A stretch of 64,000 nt of DNA from Roseihalotalea indica. Lineage in GTDB: Bacteria > Bacteroidota > Bacteroidia > Cytophagales > Cyclobacteriaceae. The stretch lies in assembly GCF_022458895.1 (NCBI RefSeq), contig NZ_JAINFL010000002.1, forward strand, positions 806,001-870,000, given 5' to 3'. The notes under the pieces are model-generated. The model was given only the letters and a program-made list of their open reading frames with translations. It was not told the origin of the DNA and searched no databases. Below, piece after piece: positions 27,055 to 35,273 of the stretch (position 1 is the first letter of the stretch; every line of letters begins with the position of its first letter). Position numbers and translations under genes: made by a program.

Positions 27055-27489
27055 ATGGATAACAATAAAAATGTATGGAATAAACCCGCACTGCTTCAAA
27101 TTGTTACCTTTGGTCAAACCTCTATCTATAGTACTGTTTTGGAAAGTAACACAATCTATTCCTGGTTATTCTTCGGTGTTGGACTATCGGTCGTGGCTAA
27201 AGTATTGCAGGCACGCGGTAGACGAACGACTGGAAACATCCTGGTAATTCCGGCGGCCTGGTGCCTGATTATTGCCCTAATGTGCTCGGTCACGGATTTT
27301 GCTCGCCTTTACGGGCGGGTACCCTGGCAGGCCATCACGTTAATTATTTTAGCCGGGCTATCAGTAGTTGCCTTTCAGGGGATGATGATCGGCTTAAGCC
27401 AGCGGCCACCGCAGAAGGTGGGTTGGCTGATTCCGGTGATTATGCTTGGCTTGGGAGGTTTGTTTTGGCTATGGAAATTGTGGGTGTAG
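27055..27489 (+). CDS. Small integral membrane protein, unknown
   Basis: 144 residues with about four membrane helices (around 35-50, 61-80, 90-110, 120-140) and short loops. I recognise no family. The start at 27055 is 13 bp from the divergent lipoprotein start, so its promoter would have to lie inside that gene. It ends 12 bp before the convergent GNAT gene. It could be a transport or sensor component, but nothing supports a specific role. Confidence 0.6.
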   Translation: MDNNKNVWNKPALLQIVTFGQTSIYSTVLESNTIYSWLFFGVGLSVVAKVLQARGRRTTGNILVIPAAWCLIIALMCSVTDFARLYGRVPWQAITLIILAGLSVVAFQGMMIGLSQRPPQKVGWLIPVIMLGLGGLFWLWKLWV

Positions 27490-27501
27490 AAGCTACTGTG
27501 G

Positions 27502-28038
27502 CTACTCTTGCAGGTGGTTGATTAATACGGTAGGGTCAGGCCACACGTAGCGGAAGACCGGGGCCGTTCCTCCATCGGGATTGTTGACAATTACTTTCTC
27601 CTGGTTAATGCCGCCCATTCGTTCGTAAAATGCACGGGCGGCCGTGTTCTCTTCAAATACCCAAAGGTAAAATCCGGTTTCAGCGTCTTGCTGTTGGGCC
27701 CATTTGGCTGACTGACAGATCAATGCCTTTCCAATGCTGCGCCCTTGCCAGGGTGGTAGTACATGCAGGTTGTCTAGTAAAGTACCCCATTTTGGATCGT
27801 CGTCAGTATAAGTACAGGCAAATCCGCAGAGCTTTTCATCTTCCGTAGCCACAATAATATGCTGCGTTGCTTTAGGGTTACGGAATCGCTCCTGCCAAAC
27901 TTCTATACGATCATTAAGTACCTTATGATCTAAGTAGGTATCGCTCATAATACCTCGATAGTGCTGTTGCCAGCTTTGAGCATGTAACTGGGCAATGGCT
28001 TCGGCGTCCTTTGAGGTTGCTTCTCGGTAAGTAATCAT
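27502..28038 (-). CDS. GNAT family N-acetyltransferase
   Basis: From the ATG at 28038 the protein has 178 residues, starting MITYREATSKDAEAIAQLHA, the usual beta1-alpha1 of GNAT; the frame is open 8 codons further. The acetyl-CoA loop motif is HVLPPWQGRSIGKALI (Q-x-x-x-I-G-K), and the C-terminal FYLWVFEENTAARAFYERMGG is the typical strand-helix with Tyr. The substrate is unknown. The ends of this gene and of the convergent membrane protein are 12 bp apart. Confidence 0.9.
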   Translation of the reverse strand: MITYREATSKDAEAIAQLHAQSWQQHYRGIMSDTYLDHKVLNDRIEVWQERFRNPKATQHIIVATEDEKLCGFACTYTDDDPKWGTLLDNLHVLPPWQGRSIGKALICQSAKWAQQQDAETGFYLWVFEENTAARAFYERMGGINQEKVIVNNPDGGTAPVFRYVWPDPTVLINHLQE

Positions 28039-28062
28039 GCGAGTGAAGATACTATTTTTCAA

Positions 28063-28387
28063 TTTTAGCAGTGTGCTGTAAGCAGTGTTTTAAGTTTGAA
28101 AAATTTGGAGGAACCTATTGATAAAAAATAAATCTACTAAAACTATAGACTTATAGTATTAATTAGCTATATCTTTGCAAAGCATTCATTCGTTAGATTC
28201 TGCCCTTTTTATCGGGACGCCAACCGCGGTGGCCATCACTTAAAAGAAGGCAGAGAGCAAAAAGCTATGTTAACGTAGTATTGTAAGCTTAATAAGTTAG
28301 CCGTAATAATTTTTAAATCAGTCGAGTATCATCAGGCTTAAAGTATTTATACTCTAAAAGCCTATAAACCCTATAGACAAAAAGGAT
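28063..28387 (+). promoter_or_regulatory. Promoter and structured 5' leader of the TonB receptor gene
   Basis: This 325-bp stretch has no gene. TATCTTTG at 28170-28177 matches the Bacteroidota -7 element (TAnnTTTG), though a clear -33 TTTG is not seen. A start near 28184 would give a leader of about 200 nt. Inside it TCTGCC+CTTTT (28199-28209) pairs with AAAAG (28242-28246) and GGCAGA (28249-28254), leaving an AA bulge. The enclosed loop has a small hairpin GCCA/TGGC (28219-28233) and the single-stranded blocks ATCGGGAC and CATCACTT. I cannot match it to a known riboswitch class. Confidence 0.55.
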
Positions 28388-31201
28388 ATGAAAAATATTT
28401 TATCGCTTCTGCTCTTACTTTATTTAATACCTCTGGTATCGCCCTCTACTGTGCAGGCCCAATCCTCACTCATAAAAGTATCCGGTAAAGTGAAGGACCA
28501 GGAGACAGGCGATCCCCTCATCGGGGTATCGGTGGCAGTGAAAAATACTGTTACTGGCACAATTACCGATACAGACGGAAATTTCTCGTTTAATACTAAA
28601 GTGAGCTTTCCCTTTACCCTGCTCATTTCTTATGTGGGTTACGAGCCGGAAGAGTTTCTGGTAAAAGATCTAACCTCGGATATTTACGTGGAAATGAAAA
28701 CCCAAACTCTGCTGATCAACGAGGTGGTGGTCACCGCCTCTCGCGTAGAGGAACGGATTAGCAAATCGCCGGTAGCCGTGGAGAAACTGGATATTCGGGC
28801 TATTAAAGAAACTCCTTCGCCCAACTTCTTCGATGCTATGGAAAGCGTAAAAGGAGTGCAGATGACTACGCTGAGCCTGGGCTTTAAAGTGCCGAACACC
28901 CGCGGTTTTGCCAATACCACCAACGCCCGCTTCCTGCAAATGGTCGACGGAGCTGATACGCAAGCGCCCGGTCTGGGAGTGTCTATTGCCAATACGGTAG
29001 GCCCAACCGAACTGGATATTGAAAGTATAGAGATCACCCCTGGGGCTTCCTCCGCGCTCTACGGCATGAATGCCCTGAACGGAATCTCCAACCTGATCAC
29101 CAAAAGTCCTTTTCTCTACCAGGGGCTAAGCCTCTACCAGCGTACTGGAGTAAACCATGTCGACGGCATTGATCACACGCCCAGCCTGTTTTCGGAAAGC
29201 GCGGTTCGCTACGCCAAAGCCTTTAATAACCGCGTTGCCTTCAAGATCAATGTGGGCTACCTGAAAGGCACGGATTGGGTAGCGGATAGCCGTCGGGAAT
29301 TGAATCCGGAAGCGAATGCTTCGGTGGGTTTGCTGGGTAGTGATAACCCGGCATCGGACCCATTAAACTCCTACGGTAACGAGAGTGCCAACCGCAGAAA
29401 CCTCACCCTGGCCGACGGAAAACGCTATGAAGTGCGACGTACCGGTTATTATGAGAAATACCTCGTCAATAATGATTATGGCGTGGAAAACCTCAAGTTT
29501 GACGCGGCACTGCATTACAAAATCACGGAGAACATAGAAGCCTCCTACGCCTACCGCATTGGTACCTCGGATGCCAACTACCAGCGGGGCAATCGCATCC
29601 GGCTGGATAACTACCTGATACAGCAACACAAAGCCGAAGTGAAGGGCAGCAATTACCTGCTCCGGGGCTATCTGGTGATTGAGAATACCGAAGACTCTTA
29701 CAACCTCCGGCCTATGGGCGAGAACATGGACCGAGCTTTCAAAGCTGACGATGCCTGGTACGCCGATTATCAGACGGCTTTCAATCAGCAGTATGACCAG
29801 GGCGTACCGGTTGCGGAAAGTCACCGGCAGGCCCGAGATTTTGCCGATGCCGGTCGGTTCCAACAGGGTACGGCAACTTTTGATAACAAACTGGACGAAC
29901 TTGCCCATATCAACAACTGGGATGTTGGAGCACAACTGCTAATGGAGCATCAGTTCTACCACGTAGAAGGGCAATATGATTTCCAGGACAGAATCCGTTG
30001 GATGGATGTGCTGGTGGGTGCCGACTACCGGGATTTTCTGATCAAGCCGGAAGGCAACAGCTTTGCCAATCCCAACGGAGATGACCCGCTGGCCACATTG
30101 CACAATGCCAAATACGGAGCCTTTGCCCAGGGAACCAAAACCCTGCTGGACGAGAAACTAAAGCTGGTGGCCTCCGTACGTCTGGATAAGAATCAATACT
30201 ACGAGGCAAAGATAAACCCTCGCTTTGCGGGGGTGTATACCTTTAAACAGATACACAACTTCCGGGCATCGTACCAGAACGGTTACCGGTTCCCCACCTT
30301 GTTTGAAGGGTTTTCTACGGTCAATAATGGCGGAGTGATCCGGTTTGGCGGGATAGACATTATGTCAAGGAACCTGAGGCTGTTTGAAAACTCGTATCTG
30401 CGTAGTTCGGTAGATGCCTTTCAGGCTGCGGTTACGGGAGATATTAATAATGCCGGAAAAACCCGGGAGCAGGCCATTCTGGACAATCAGGGACTGTTGG
30501 CGAGAAACACGTATACCTACTTAGTTCCGGAAGAAATTAACGCGTTTGATCTGGGGTATAAGGCTTCGTTGTGGAACAACCGGGTATTTATTGATGCCGA
30601 TTTCTACTATAATGTCTACAATAACTTCATTGATCAGATAGAAATTGCCGTTCCCAACGAAGGCGCCATTGGCGAACTGGTTAATGGCGTAGACCCAACC
30701 ATTTTTGAGGTGGAAGACCGGACGCGCCACACCCGCTACCGCATGTGGACCAACTCTAAAAGTACCTACTACAACTACGGCAGTTCGCTGGGTGTCTTCT
30801 ACAACTTTTACAAGAAATACAGCCTGAGCACCAACGTCAGCTACGCCAAACTAGACAAAATTGACGGAAAAGACAGCGGACTGGAGACTCCCTTCAACAC
30901 TCCGGAGTACATTGTGAATGTCACCTTTGGCAACCGGGAGTTGTTCAAAAATGTAGGCTTCAATATGGCCTGGCGCTGGCAGGATGCTTTTGTATGGCGT
31001 GCTCCGCTAGCCGATGGGCTTGTCCCGGCCTACCACACCTTTGATGCCCAGGTGACTGCTAAAATCCCTTCATTACTGGCTACAGCCAAGCTGGGTGGAT
31101 CTAATATTTTTAATCAGCGTTATTACCAGTACGAGGGTGGCCCGACCATCGGCGCCATGTATTACCTGGCTCTTACCTTTGATGGATTATTGATGAAGTA
31201 G
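28388..31201 (+). CDS. TonB-dependent outer-membrane receptor
   Basis: 937 residues with a signal peptide ending near VQAQ (residue 25). Then come a carboxypeptidase-regulatory-like domain (about 30-115, SGKVKDQETGDPLIGVSVAV), a TonB-plug (about 120-240, with LINEVVVTASRVEERISKSP as the TonB-box region and ITPGASSALYGMNALNGISN) and a barrel to the end. There is no SusD partner, so it is not a SusCD glycan system. The substrate is unknown. The receptor has a structured leader and a good terminator, so it forms a single transcription unit. An Rrf2-type regulator is encoded just downstream on the other strand. Confidence 0.93.
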   Translation: MKNILSLLLLLYLIPLVSPSTVQAQSSLIKVSGKVKDQETGDPLIGVSVAVKNTVTGTITDTDGNFSFNTKVSFPFTLLISYVGYEPEEFLVKDLTSDIYVEMKTQTLLINEVVVTASRVEERISKSPVAVEKLDIRAIKETPSPNFFDAMESVKGVQMTTLSLGFKVPNTRGFANTTNARFLQMVDGADTQAPGLGVSIANTVGPTELDIESIEITPGASSALYGMNALNGISNLITKSPFLYQGLSLYQRTGVNHVDGIDHTPSLFSESAVRYAKAFNNRVAFKINVGYLKGTDWVADSRRELNPEANASVGLLGSDNPASDPLNSYGNESANRRNLTLADGKRYEVRRTGYYEKYLVNNDYGVENLKFDAALHYKITENIEASYAYRIGTSDANYQRGNRIRLDNYLIQQHKAEVKGSNYLLRGYLVIENTEDSYNLRPMGENMDRAFKADDAWYADYQTAFNQQYDQGVPVAESHRQARDFADAGRFQQGTATFDNKLDELAHINNWDVGAQLLMEHQFYHVEGQYDFQDRIRWMDVLVGADYRDFLIKPEGNSFANPNGDDPLATLHNAKYGAFAQGTKTLLDEKLKLVASVRLDKNQYYEAKINPRFAGVYTFKQIHNFRASYQNGYRFPTLFEGFSTVNNGGVIRFGGIDIMSRNLRLFENSYLRSSVDAFQAAVTGDINNAGKTREQAILDNQGLLARNTYTYLVPEEINAFDLGYKASLWNNRVFIDADFYYNVYNNFIDQIEIAVPNEGAIGELVNGVDPTIFEVEDRTRHTRYRMWTNSKSTYYNYGSSLGVFYNFYKKYSLSTNVSYAKLDKIDGKDSGLETPFNTPEYIVNVTFGNRELFKNVGFNMAWRWQDAFVWRAPLADGLVPAYHTFDAQVTAKIPSLLATAKLGGSNIFNQRYYQYEGGPTIGAMYYLALTFDGLLMK

Positions 31202-31222
31202 GATTGATGATCCTGATGTGGT

Positions 31223-31265
31223 AAGCACTGCCCTTTCTGAAGTAAGGAGGTAGTGCTTATTTTTG
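31223..31265 (+). terminator. Rho-independent terminator of the TonB receptor gene
   Basis: AAGCACTGCC (31223-31232) pairs with GGTAGTGCTT (31249-31258) over 10 bp with one G-T wobble; the following bases are ATTTTTG. It lies 22 bp after the receptor stop codon. Confidence 0.85.
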
Positions 31266-31299
31266 CTTCAGGATAGAAACGATCTGAGGCAATGATTCT

Positions 31300-31749
31300 C
31301 TATACCAGCTTCTTAACTTTTTGCTCCAGCTTATTCTCTCGCTCCATGATGGAGGCTAGGGTGGCACTCTTCAGCTTACGAACAGTCTCGTTTCTTACTT
31401 CCAGAAACACATTGCGGATGCCGCAGGTGGCTTCATCTTCACACTCTTCGCAACGCTCGTAGAACTTGTAGGTCACGCAGGGGAGCAAAGCAATGGGGCC
31501 GTCAAACAAACGCATGACTTCCGCGATGTTTACTTTTTCAGGTTTTTTCAACAGGTAATAACCGCCACCTCGGCCTTTCTTGCTGCGAAGGATGCCCGCG
31601 TTCTTAAGATCGAGCAGAATGGCTTCCAGAAATTTCTGAGGAATATTTTCGCTTTCGGCAATCTGGCTGATCAGTACCGGACCCTTTTCATATTCTTTAG
31701 CAAGATACACCAAGGCGTTAAGCGCATATTTTGTCTTTTTTGAGAGCAT
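31300..31749 (-). CDS. Rrf2 family transcriptional regulator with Cys cluster
   Basis: 149 residues. An N-terminal winged helix (MLSKKTKYALNALVYLA, IPQKFLEAILLDLKNAGIL, GRGGGYYL) is the Rrf2 signature. The C-terminal part has Cys91, Cys100, Cys103 and Cys109, a spacing compatible with an iron-sulfur cluster as in IscR, NsrR or RsrR, although it is not the exact IscR pattern. It may sense iron, sulfur or redox state. The gene is convergent with the TonB receptor gene, whose terminator lies between them. Control of that receptor would be a guess. Confidence 0.9.
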   Translation of the reverse strand: MLSKKTKYALNALVYLAKEYEKGPVLISQIAESENIPQKFLEAILLDLKNAGILRSKKGRGGGYYLLKKPEKVNIAEVMRLFDGPIALLPCVTYKFYERCEECEDEATCGIRNVFLEVRNETVRKLKSATLASIMERENKLEQKVKKLV

Positions 31750-31839
31750 CTACCAGCTTTTTAAATCTCATCGTTATGAGTGATTAATGTATCAAATAGA
31801 TTTTTAGTTTCCTATCTATCCGGTAGACTGATAGAAAAG

Positions 31840-31873
31840 AGAAAAGAAAACCCTGACGAATTATCGTCAGGGT
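31840..31873 (-). terminator. Rho-independent terminator
   Basis: ACCCTGACGA (31850-31859) and TCGTCAGGGT (31864-31873) form a perfect 10-bp stem with an ATTA loop. On the minus strand it is followed by TTTTCTTTTC. It ends the aldo/keto reductase transcript before the Rrf2 gene. Confidence 0.88.
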
Positions 31874-31901
31874 ATCCGCAGAAATAAAGTGCTAAATGAT
31901 T

Positions 31902-32888
31902 CTACCATCGCTGATGTACGCTGGGTTTAATGTACTGCTGATAGATTTCGTTCATACGGGTTATTTTATCAGCGTCCAAAGGTGGTAAATCATAGACGGA
32001 TAGGTTGGACTGTACATGCTCCAGCTTGGAAGCGCCAGGGATGATACAACTCACTTCCGGGAATTGCAGAATCCATTGCAGTGCGATAGGGGCCAGGTTC
32101 TTACGCTCAGGAAACAACTTCTTGAGTTCTTCTACTGCTTCCAGCCCCTGCTGGTAGTCAATACCGGAGAAGGTTTCTCCTTTGTCAAAAGCTTCGCCCT
32201 CTCGGTTAAAGTTGCGATGATCGCCCTCGCCGAAGCTGGTATTAGCATCGTAAAGTCCGGTGAGTAATCCGCTGGCTAAAGGTACTCGGACGATAATACC
32301 GATATTACACTTACTGGCTTCCTGGAAGAATAATTCGCTCGGGCGCTGGCGGAATACATTGAAGATGATCTGTACGGTCGTTACGTTGGGGTACTCAATG
32401 GCTTTTAACGCTTCTTCTACTTTTTCTACGCTCACCCCCAGGTTCTGAACCTTGCCCTGCTCTTTCAGGCGGTCAAACCGCTCAAAGATTTCCGGGCGGT
32501 AATACACATCCGTAGGCGGACAGTGTAGCTGAACGAGATCGAGCGTTTCCAGTCCGGTTCGCTTCAGGCTGTCTTCCACGAATTGCTGCAATACGTCGGG
32601 CTGATACCCTTCATTGACGTGGGGGTTAATCTGCCGTCCGCATTTCGTAGCCACGTAGATGCGCTCCGAGCGGGATCGTACCACGCGGCCAACTGCCGTT
32701 TCGCTTAATCCGTTTTCGTATACATCGGCCGTATCAATAAAATTTACGCCCTGGTCTATGGCCGTATTAATGATCTTATCCGCATTCTGGTCGTTGAAGG
32801 GTTGCCCCCACTTTCCGCCTACCTGCCAGGTACCTAATGATATTTCAGAGATAGTAAATTCCGTTTTTCCTAACTGTCTATAATTCAT
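31902..32888 (-). CDS. Aldo/keto reductase
   Basis: 328 residues, a full (beta/alpha)8 aldo/keto reductase. The catalytic tetrad is visible: Asp52 and Tyr57 in FIDTADVYENGLSE, Lys82 in YVATKCG and His122 in VQLHCPP. The C-terminal IIPGASKLEHVQSNL is the NADP(H)-binding loop. The family reduces carbonyls with NADPH; the physiological substrate cannot be told from sequence. It has its own terminator and forms a single-gene unit on the minus strand. Confidence 0.93.
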   Translation of the reverse strand: MNYRQLGKTEFTISEISLGTWQVGGKWGQPFNDQNADKIINTAIDQGVNFIDTADVYENGLSETAVGRVVRSRSERIYVATKCGRQINPHVNEGYQPDVLQQFVEDSLKRTGLETLDLVQLHCPPTDVYYRPEIFERFDRLKEQGKVQNLGVSVEKVEEALKAIEYPNVTTVQIIFNVFRQRPSELFFQEASKCNIGIIVRVPLASGLLTGLYDANTSFGEGDHRNFNREGEAFDKGETFSGIDYQQGLEAVEELKKLFPERKNLAPIALQWILQFPEVSCIIPGASKLEHVQSNLSVYDLPPLDADKITRMNEIYQQYIKPSVHQRW

Positions 32889-32939
32889 GTGATTGATTAA
32901 AGTAAAAGTCTAACAATACTACAGGGTGAACCGCCGCCA

Positions 32940-33138
32940 CTACTGTTTGTTATAGTATGATTGATGAATAATGGATGACTAATATGCATTATTACTCATT
33001 GTCTATCTAATCATCTGTGGTGCTCAGAGTTCTCTACGAGTAATTCTGAGGGGGCGCCTCTCAAGGTTTGTTAAATGAATGATTGATCGTTCATGATAAA
33101 GGCTACACAGCCAATCATTACTCATTCATCAGTAATCA
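32940..33138. repeat. AT-rich intergenic with recurring ATGATT/AATCATT words
   Basis: The gap between the reductase start and the serine hydrolase stop holds many near-copies of ATGATTGATGAAT and their complements (for example 32957-32980, 33076-33095, 33111-33148). They are partly inverted, so stem-loops may form and act as terminator of the serine hydrolase gene. No gene is seen here. Confidence 0.4.
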
Positions 33139-34734
33139 TCAATCATTATTCCTCGCTGCAGCATCGGTTGGCTCAAAGGATACATCCAGGCGTTGGACTT
33201 TCGGATCAATTTCGGGCGTGAGCGTGAAGAAAACATTCACTATGCCGTGTTCGGCTTGCATGTCAAAGCTTCCGCGTAACTGGTTATTGGGTTTGATAGG
33301 TGAAGTCTGCTCGATGGCACCGGCCTGGGTCAGTATATCTTGCACCTTCGCCATACGATGATCCCGGGATTGATCCAAGTAAAAGTTCTCGGCCAGTATT
33401 TGCTCTTCCAGTTCAGTATCCCAGTGCTGAATTAGCTCTACGACTTGCTTTTGCCGTTGTACGAGGATCTCCGAGGCGGGCAGCTCCCGCACAGGCAGGT
33501 CAATTTCTTCAAAAAGTAGCTGTTCGATCTGGGCCAAAGGCCAGGGGGTGGTGTAGGTGAGGTTGCCGAAAGCCATCAGGCCTACTCCGTATTCCGGGTA
33601 GAACACATAATTGCTGCCAAAACCCGGTAGTGCCCCTCCGTGGGAGACCCAGGTGCGTCCTTCGCAATTCTGCGTAATGCCTAGTCCGTAGCCGTAGCCG
33701 CTCATAAGGGCGCAGGTATCTCCGTGAATGTTGGTGACATTAGCGTACAGCCGGGGAAAGTTGGGGGTGTGCATCTCACGAAGACTACTTCGTTTCACCG
33801 GGCCGGTTTCTTCTTCATTACGAGGCGGCCAGGCCGAAAGGTGGAAGCTGACGTACTTACTAAAGTCTTCAATGGTGGTAATCAGCCCGCCCATGGCACC
33901 GAATGAGCCATCGTGCAACAGGGGTTCCTTTTTCCACTGCTCATCTTCCCAGCGGTAGCCCAGCGCCAGCGTATCGGCCGGAATATCGGCGTATTCCCAG
34001 TAAGTATGCTCCATGCCTAAAGGTAGCAGAATGTTCTCACGGATATATTCCTGGTACGGTTGGCCCGACACTCGGGAAACGATATTGCCCAGCAGAGCGA
34101 AACCCAGGTTACTGTATTCAAATTCATAAGCAGGAGCATTGGAAAAGGACAGATCTCCGGCTACCATATCCATCAGCATCTGATCGGGTTCATCCAGTTG
34201 GCGGTCACCCCAGGGGTTGTCTTCGGGAAAGCCGGCCGTCATGGTGAGGAGGTTTTTGATGGTGATGGGGGGCGAGTCGCGGGTGAGGTAGGTAAGGTCG
34301 GCCATCTCGGGGATGTGCTGCGCTACGGTATCCAGCAACGAAAGCTTCCCTTCGTCCCGCAGTTTCAGGATGGCCATCGCGGTGAAGCTTTTGCTCATGG
34401 AGGCAATACGGAAAGCCGAGGCGGTAGAGGCCGGAATCTCTTTCTCCAGGTTAATTAATCCGGTGGTGGAGGCAATCACCAGGGAGTCATCTACTACAAT
34501 GCCGTACGCGATGCCGGGAATCTTTCGGGCCTGAGCATGAACTTCTATTAATTGCTGTATTTCGGGGGCCAGTTCGCTGATCTGAGCTATGCGGTTATCA
34601 TTGATAAAGACGGGCGGTTGGTAAGACTGCACGAAGGAAGGCTCTTCGGTATTTATTTGCTGGGCGGTAGAGGGTAGAAAGCTACCGTAGAGCAGCCCGA
34701 GGGCCAGCGTAAGGCGGATGAGGGATCGGATCAT
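33139..34734 (-). CDS. Exported serine hydrolase (beta-lactamase/DD-peptidase fold)
   Basis: From the ATG at 34734 the protein has 531 residues with a signal peptide (MIRSLIRLTLALGLLYGSF, then STAQQ). The frame is open to 34863, but that extension crosses the terminator of the preceding gene, so it is unlikely to be used. Catalytic motifs of the class C/DD-peptidase family are SMSK (S-x-x-K), YSNLG (Y-x-N) and SHGG (H-x-G). After the catalytic domain (about 40-390) comes a C-terminal domain of about 130 residues. Known relatives act as esterases, D-aminopeptidases or peptidases as often as beta-lactamases, so the substrate is left open. Confidence 0.88.
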   Translation of the reverse strand: MIRSLIRLTLALGLLYGSFLPSTAQQINTEEPSFVQSYQPPVFINDNRIAQISELAPEIQQLIEVHAQARKIPGIAYGIVVDDSLVIASTTGLINLEKEIPASTASAFRIASMSKSFTAMAILKLRDEGKLSLLDTVAQHIPEMADLTYLTRDSPPITIKNLLTMTAGFPEDNPWGDRQLDEPDQMLMDMVAGDLSFSNAPAYEFEYSNLGFALLGNIVSRVSGQPYQEYIRENILLPLGMEHTYWEYADIPADTLALGYRWEDEQWKKEPLLHDGSFGAMGGLITTIEDFSKYVSFHLSAWPPRNEEETGPVKRSSLREMHTPNFPRLYANVTNIHGDTCALMSGYGYGLGITQNCEGRTWVSHGGALPGFGSNYVFYPEYGVGLMAFGNLTYTTPWPLAQIEQLLFEEIDLPVRELPASEILVQRQKQVVELIQHWDTELEEQILAENFYLDQSRDHRMAKVQDILTQAGAIEQTSPIKPNNQLRGSFDMQAEHGIVNVFFTLTPEIDPKVQRLDVSFEPTDAAARNND

Positions 34735-34819
34735 GCGTTTGGTCGGGTTTAGAGTGAGGAGTGGTTTTACATATCGTCTATCTAAGATATTCAAACTAGA
34801 AGTTATTTCAATATGAAAG

Positions 34820-34849
34820 AAGGGAAAGTACCACCGGGCACTTTCCCTT
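34820..34849 (-). terminator. Rho-independent terminator of the lipoprotein gene
   Basis: AAGGGAAAGT (34820-34829) and ACTTTCCCTT (34840-34849) form a perfect 10-bp stem, 7 bp after the stop of the lipoprotein gene at 34856. On the minus strand a short TCTTTC tract follows. Confidence 0.75.
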
Positions 34850-34855
34850 TCCGTT

Positions 34856-35272
34856 TTACTCAATAGTAATGGTCAGGCTCTTCTGAGCATTAAAACCGTC
34901 CCGGTTGGTCACGGTAAAAGTGAACTCGTGTGTCTCACCAGAGGTGCTACCAAGCGTAAAGTCATAGTCATACTCGTATCTGGTATCATCCAGGTCTTCG
35001 GTGTAGACCGTGCTGGCTGCTCCATCATCCACCGACTCTGAAATATTAAAGCGGATGAGCGGATCTTTGGCTCTTTCGGTTTCGGCTTCAATCCCAATCT
35101 CAACGTCGGTGCCCGCCGCCAATGTGGTGTCTGAGAAAACAAATCCGGGGCCAGTCTTGAACTCAATGTCCATCTCTTCTTCGCCGCCTTCGTCCTCTTC
35201 TTCGCACGATACAAAGGCAATGCTCATAGATAATAACAAAAGTAAAATGATGTTTTTAGTGATCTTATTCAT
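34856..35272 (-). CDS. Acidic lipoprotein encoded with a TonB receptor
   Basis: 138 residues. The signal peptide ends in FVSC (lipobox), followed by a run of Glu and Asp (CEEEDEGGEEEMD). The rest is an all-beta domain of Ig-like length (LAAGTDVEIGIEAETE, then HEFTFTVTNRDGF). The start is 1 bp after the stop of the TonB receptor gene, so the two are made together. The acidic stretch and the receptor type suggest a metal or small-ligand binding role at the cell surface or in the periplasm; that is inference. Confidence 0.75.
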   Translation of the reverse strand: MNKITKNIILLLLLSMSIAFVSCEEEDEGGEEEMDIEFKTGPGFVFSDTTLAAGTDVEIGIEAETERAKDPLIRFNISESVDDGAASTVYTEDLDDTRYEYDYDFTLGSTSGETHEFTFTVTNRDGFNAQKSLTITIE

Positions 35273-35273
35273 G

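Noticed and set aside
29363..29935. 190-residue frame on the minus strand inside the TonB receptor gene
   Set aside because: It is antisense to a conserved receptor barrel and has no recognisable feature; it is a by-product of codon bias.
34735..34863. 43-residue N-terminal extension of the serine hydrolase
   Set aside because: It crosses the terminator at 34820-34849 and would bury the signal peptide; the ATG at 34734 starts a proper signal peptide.
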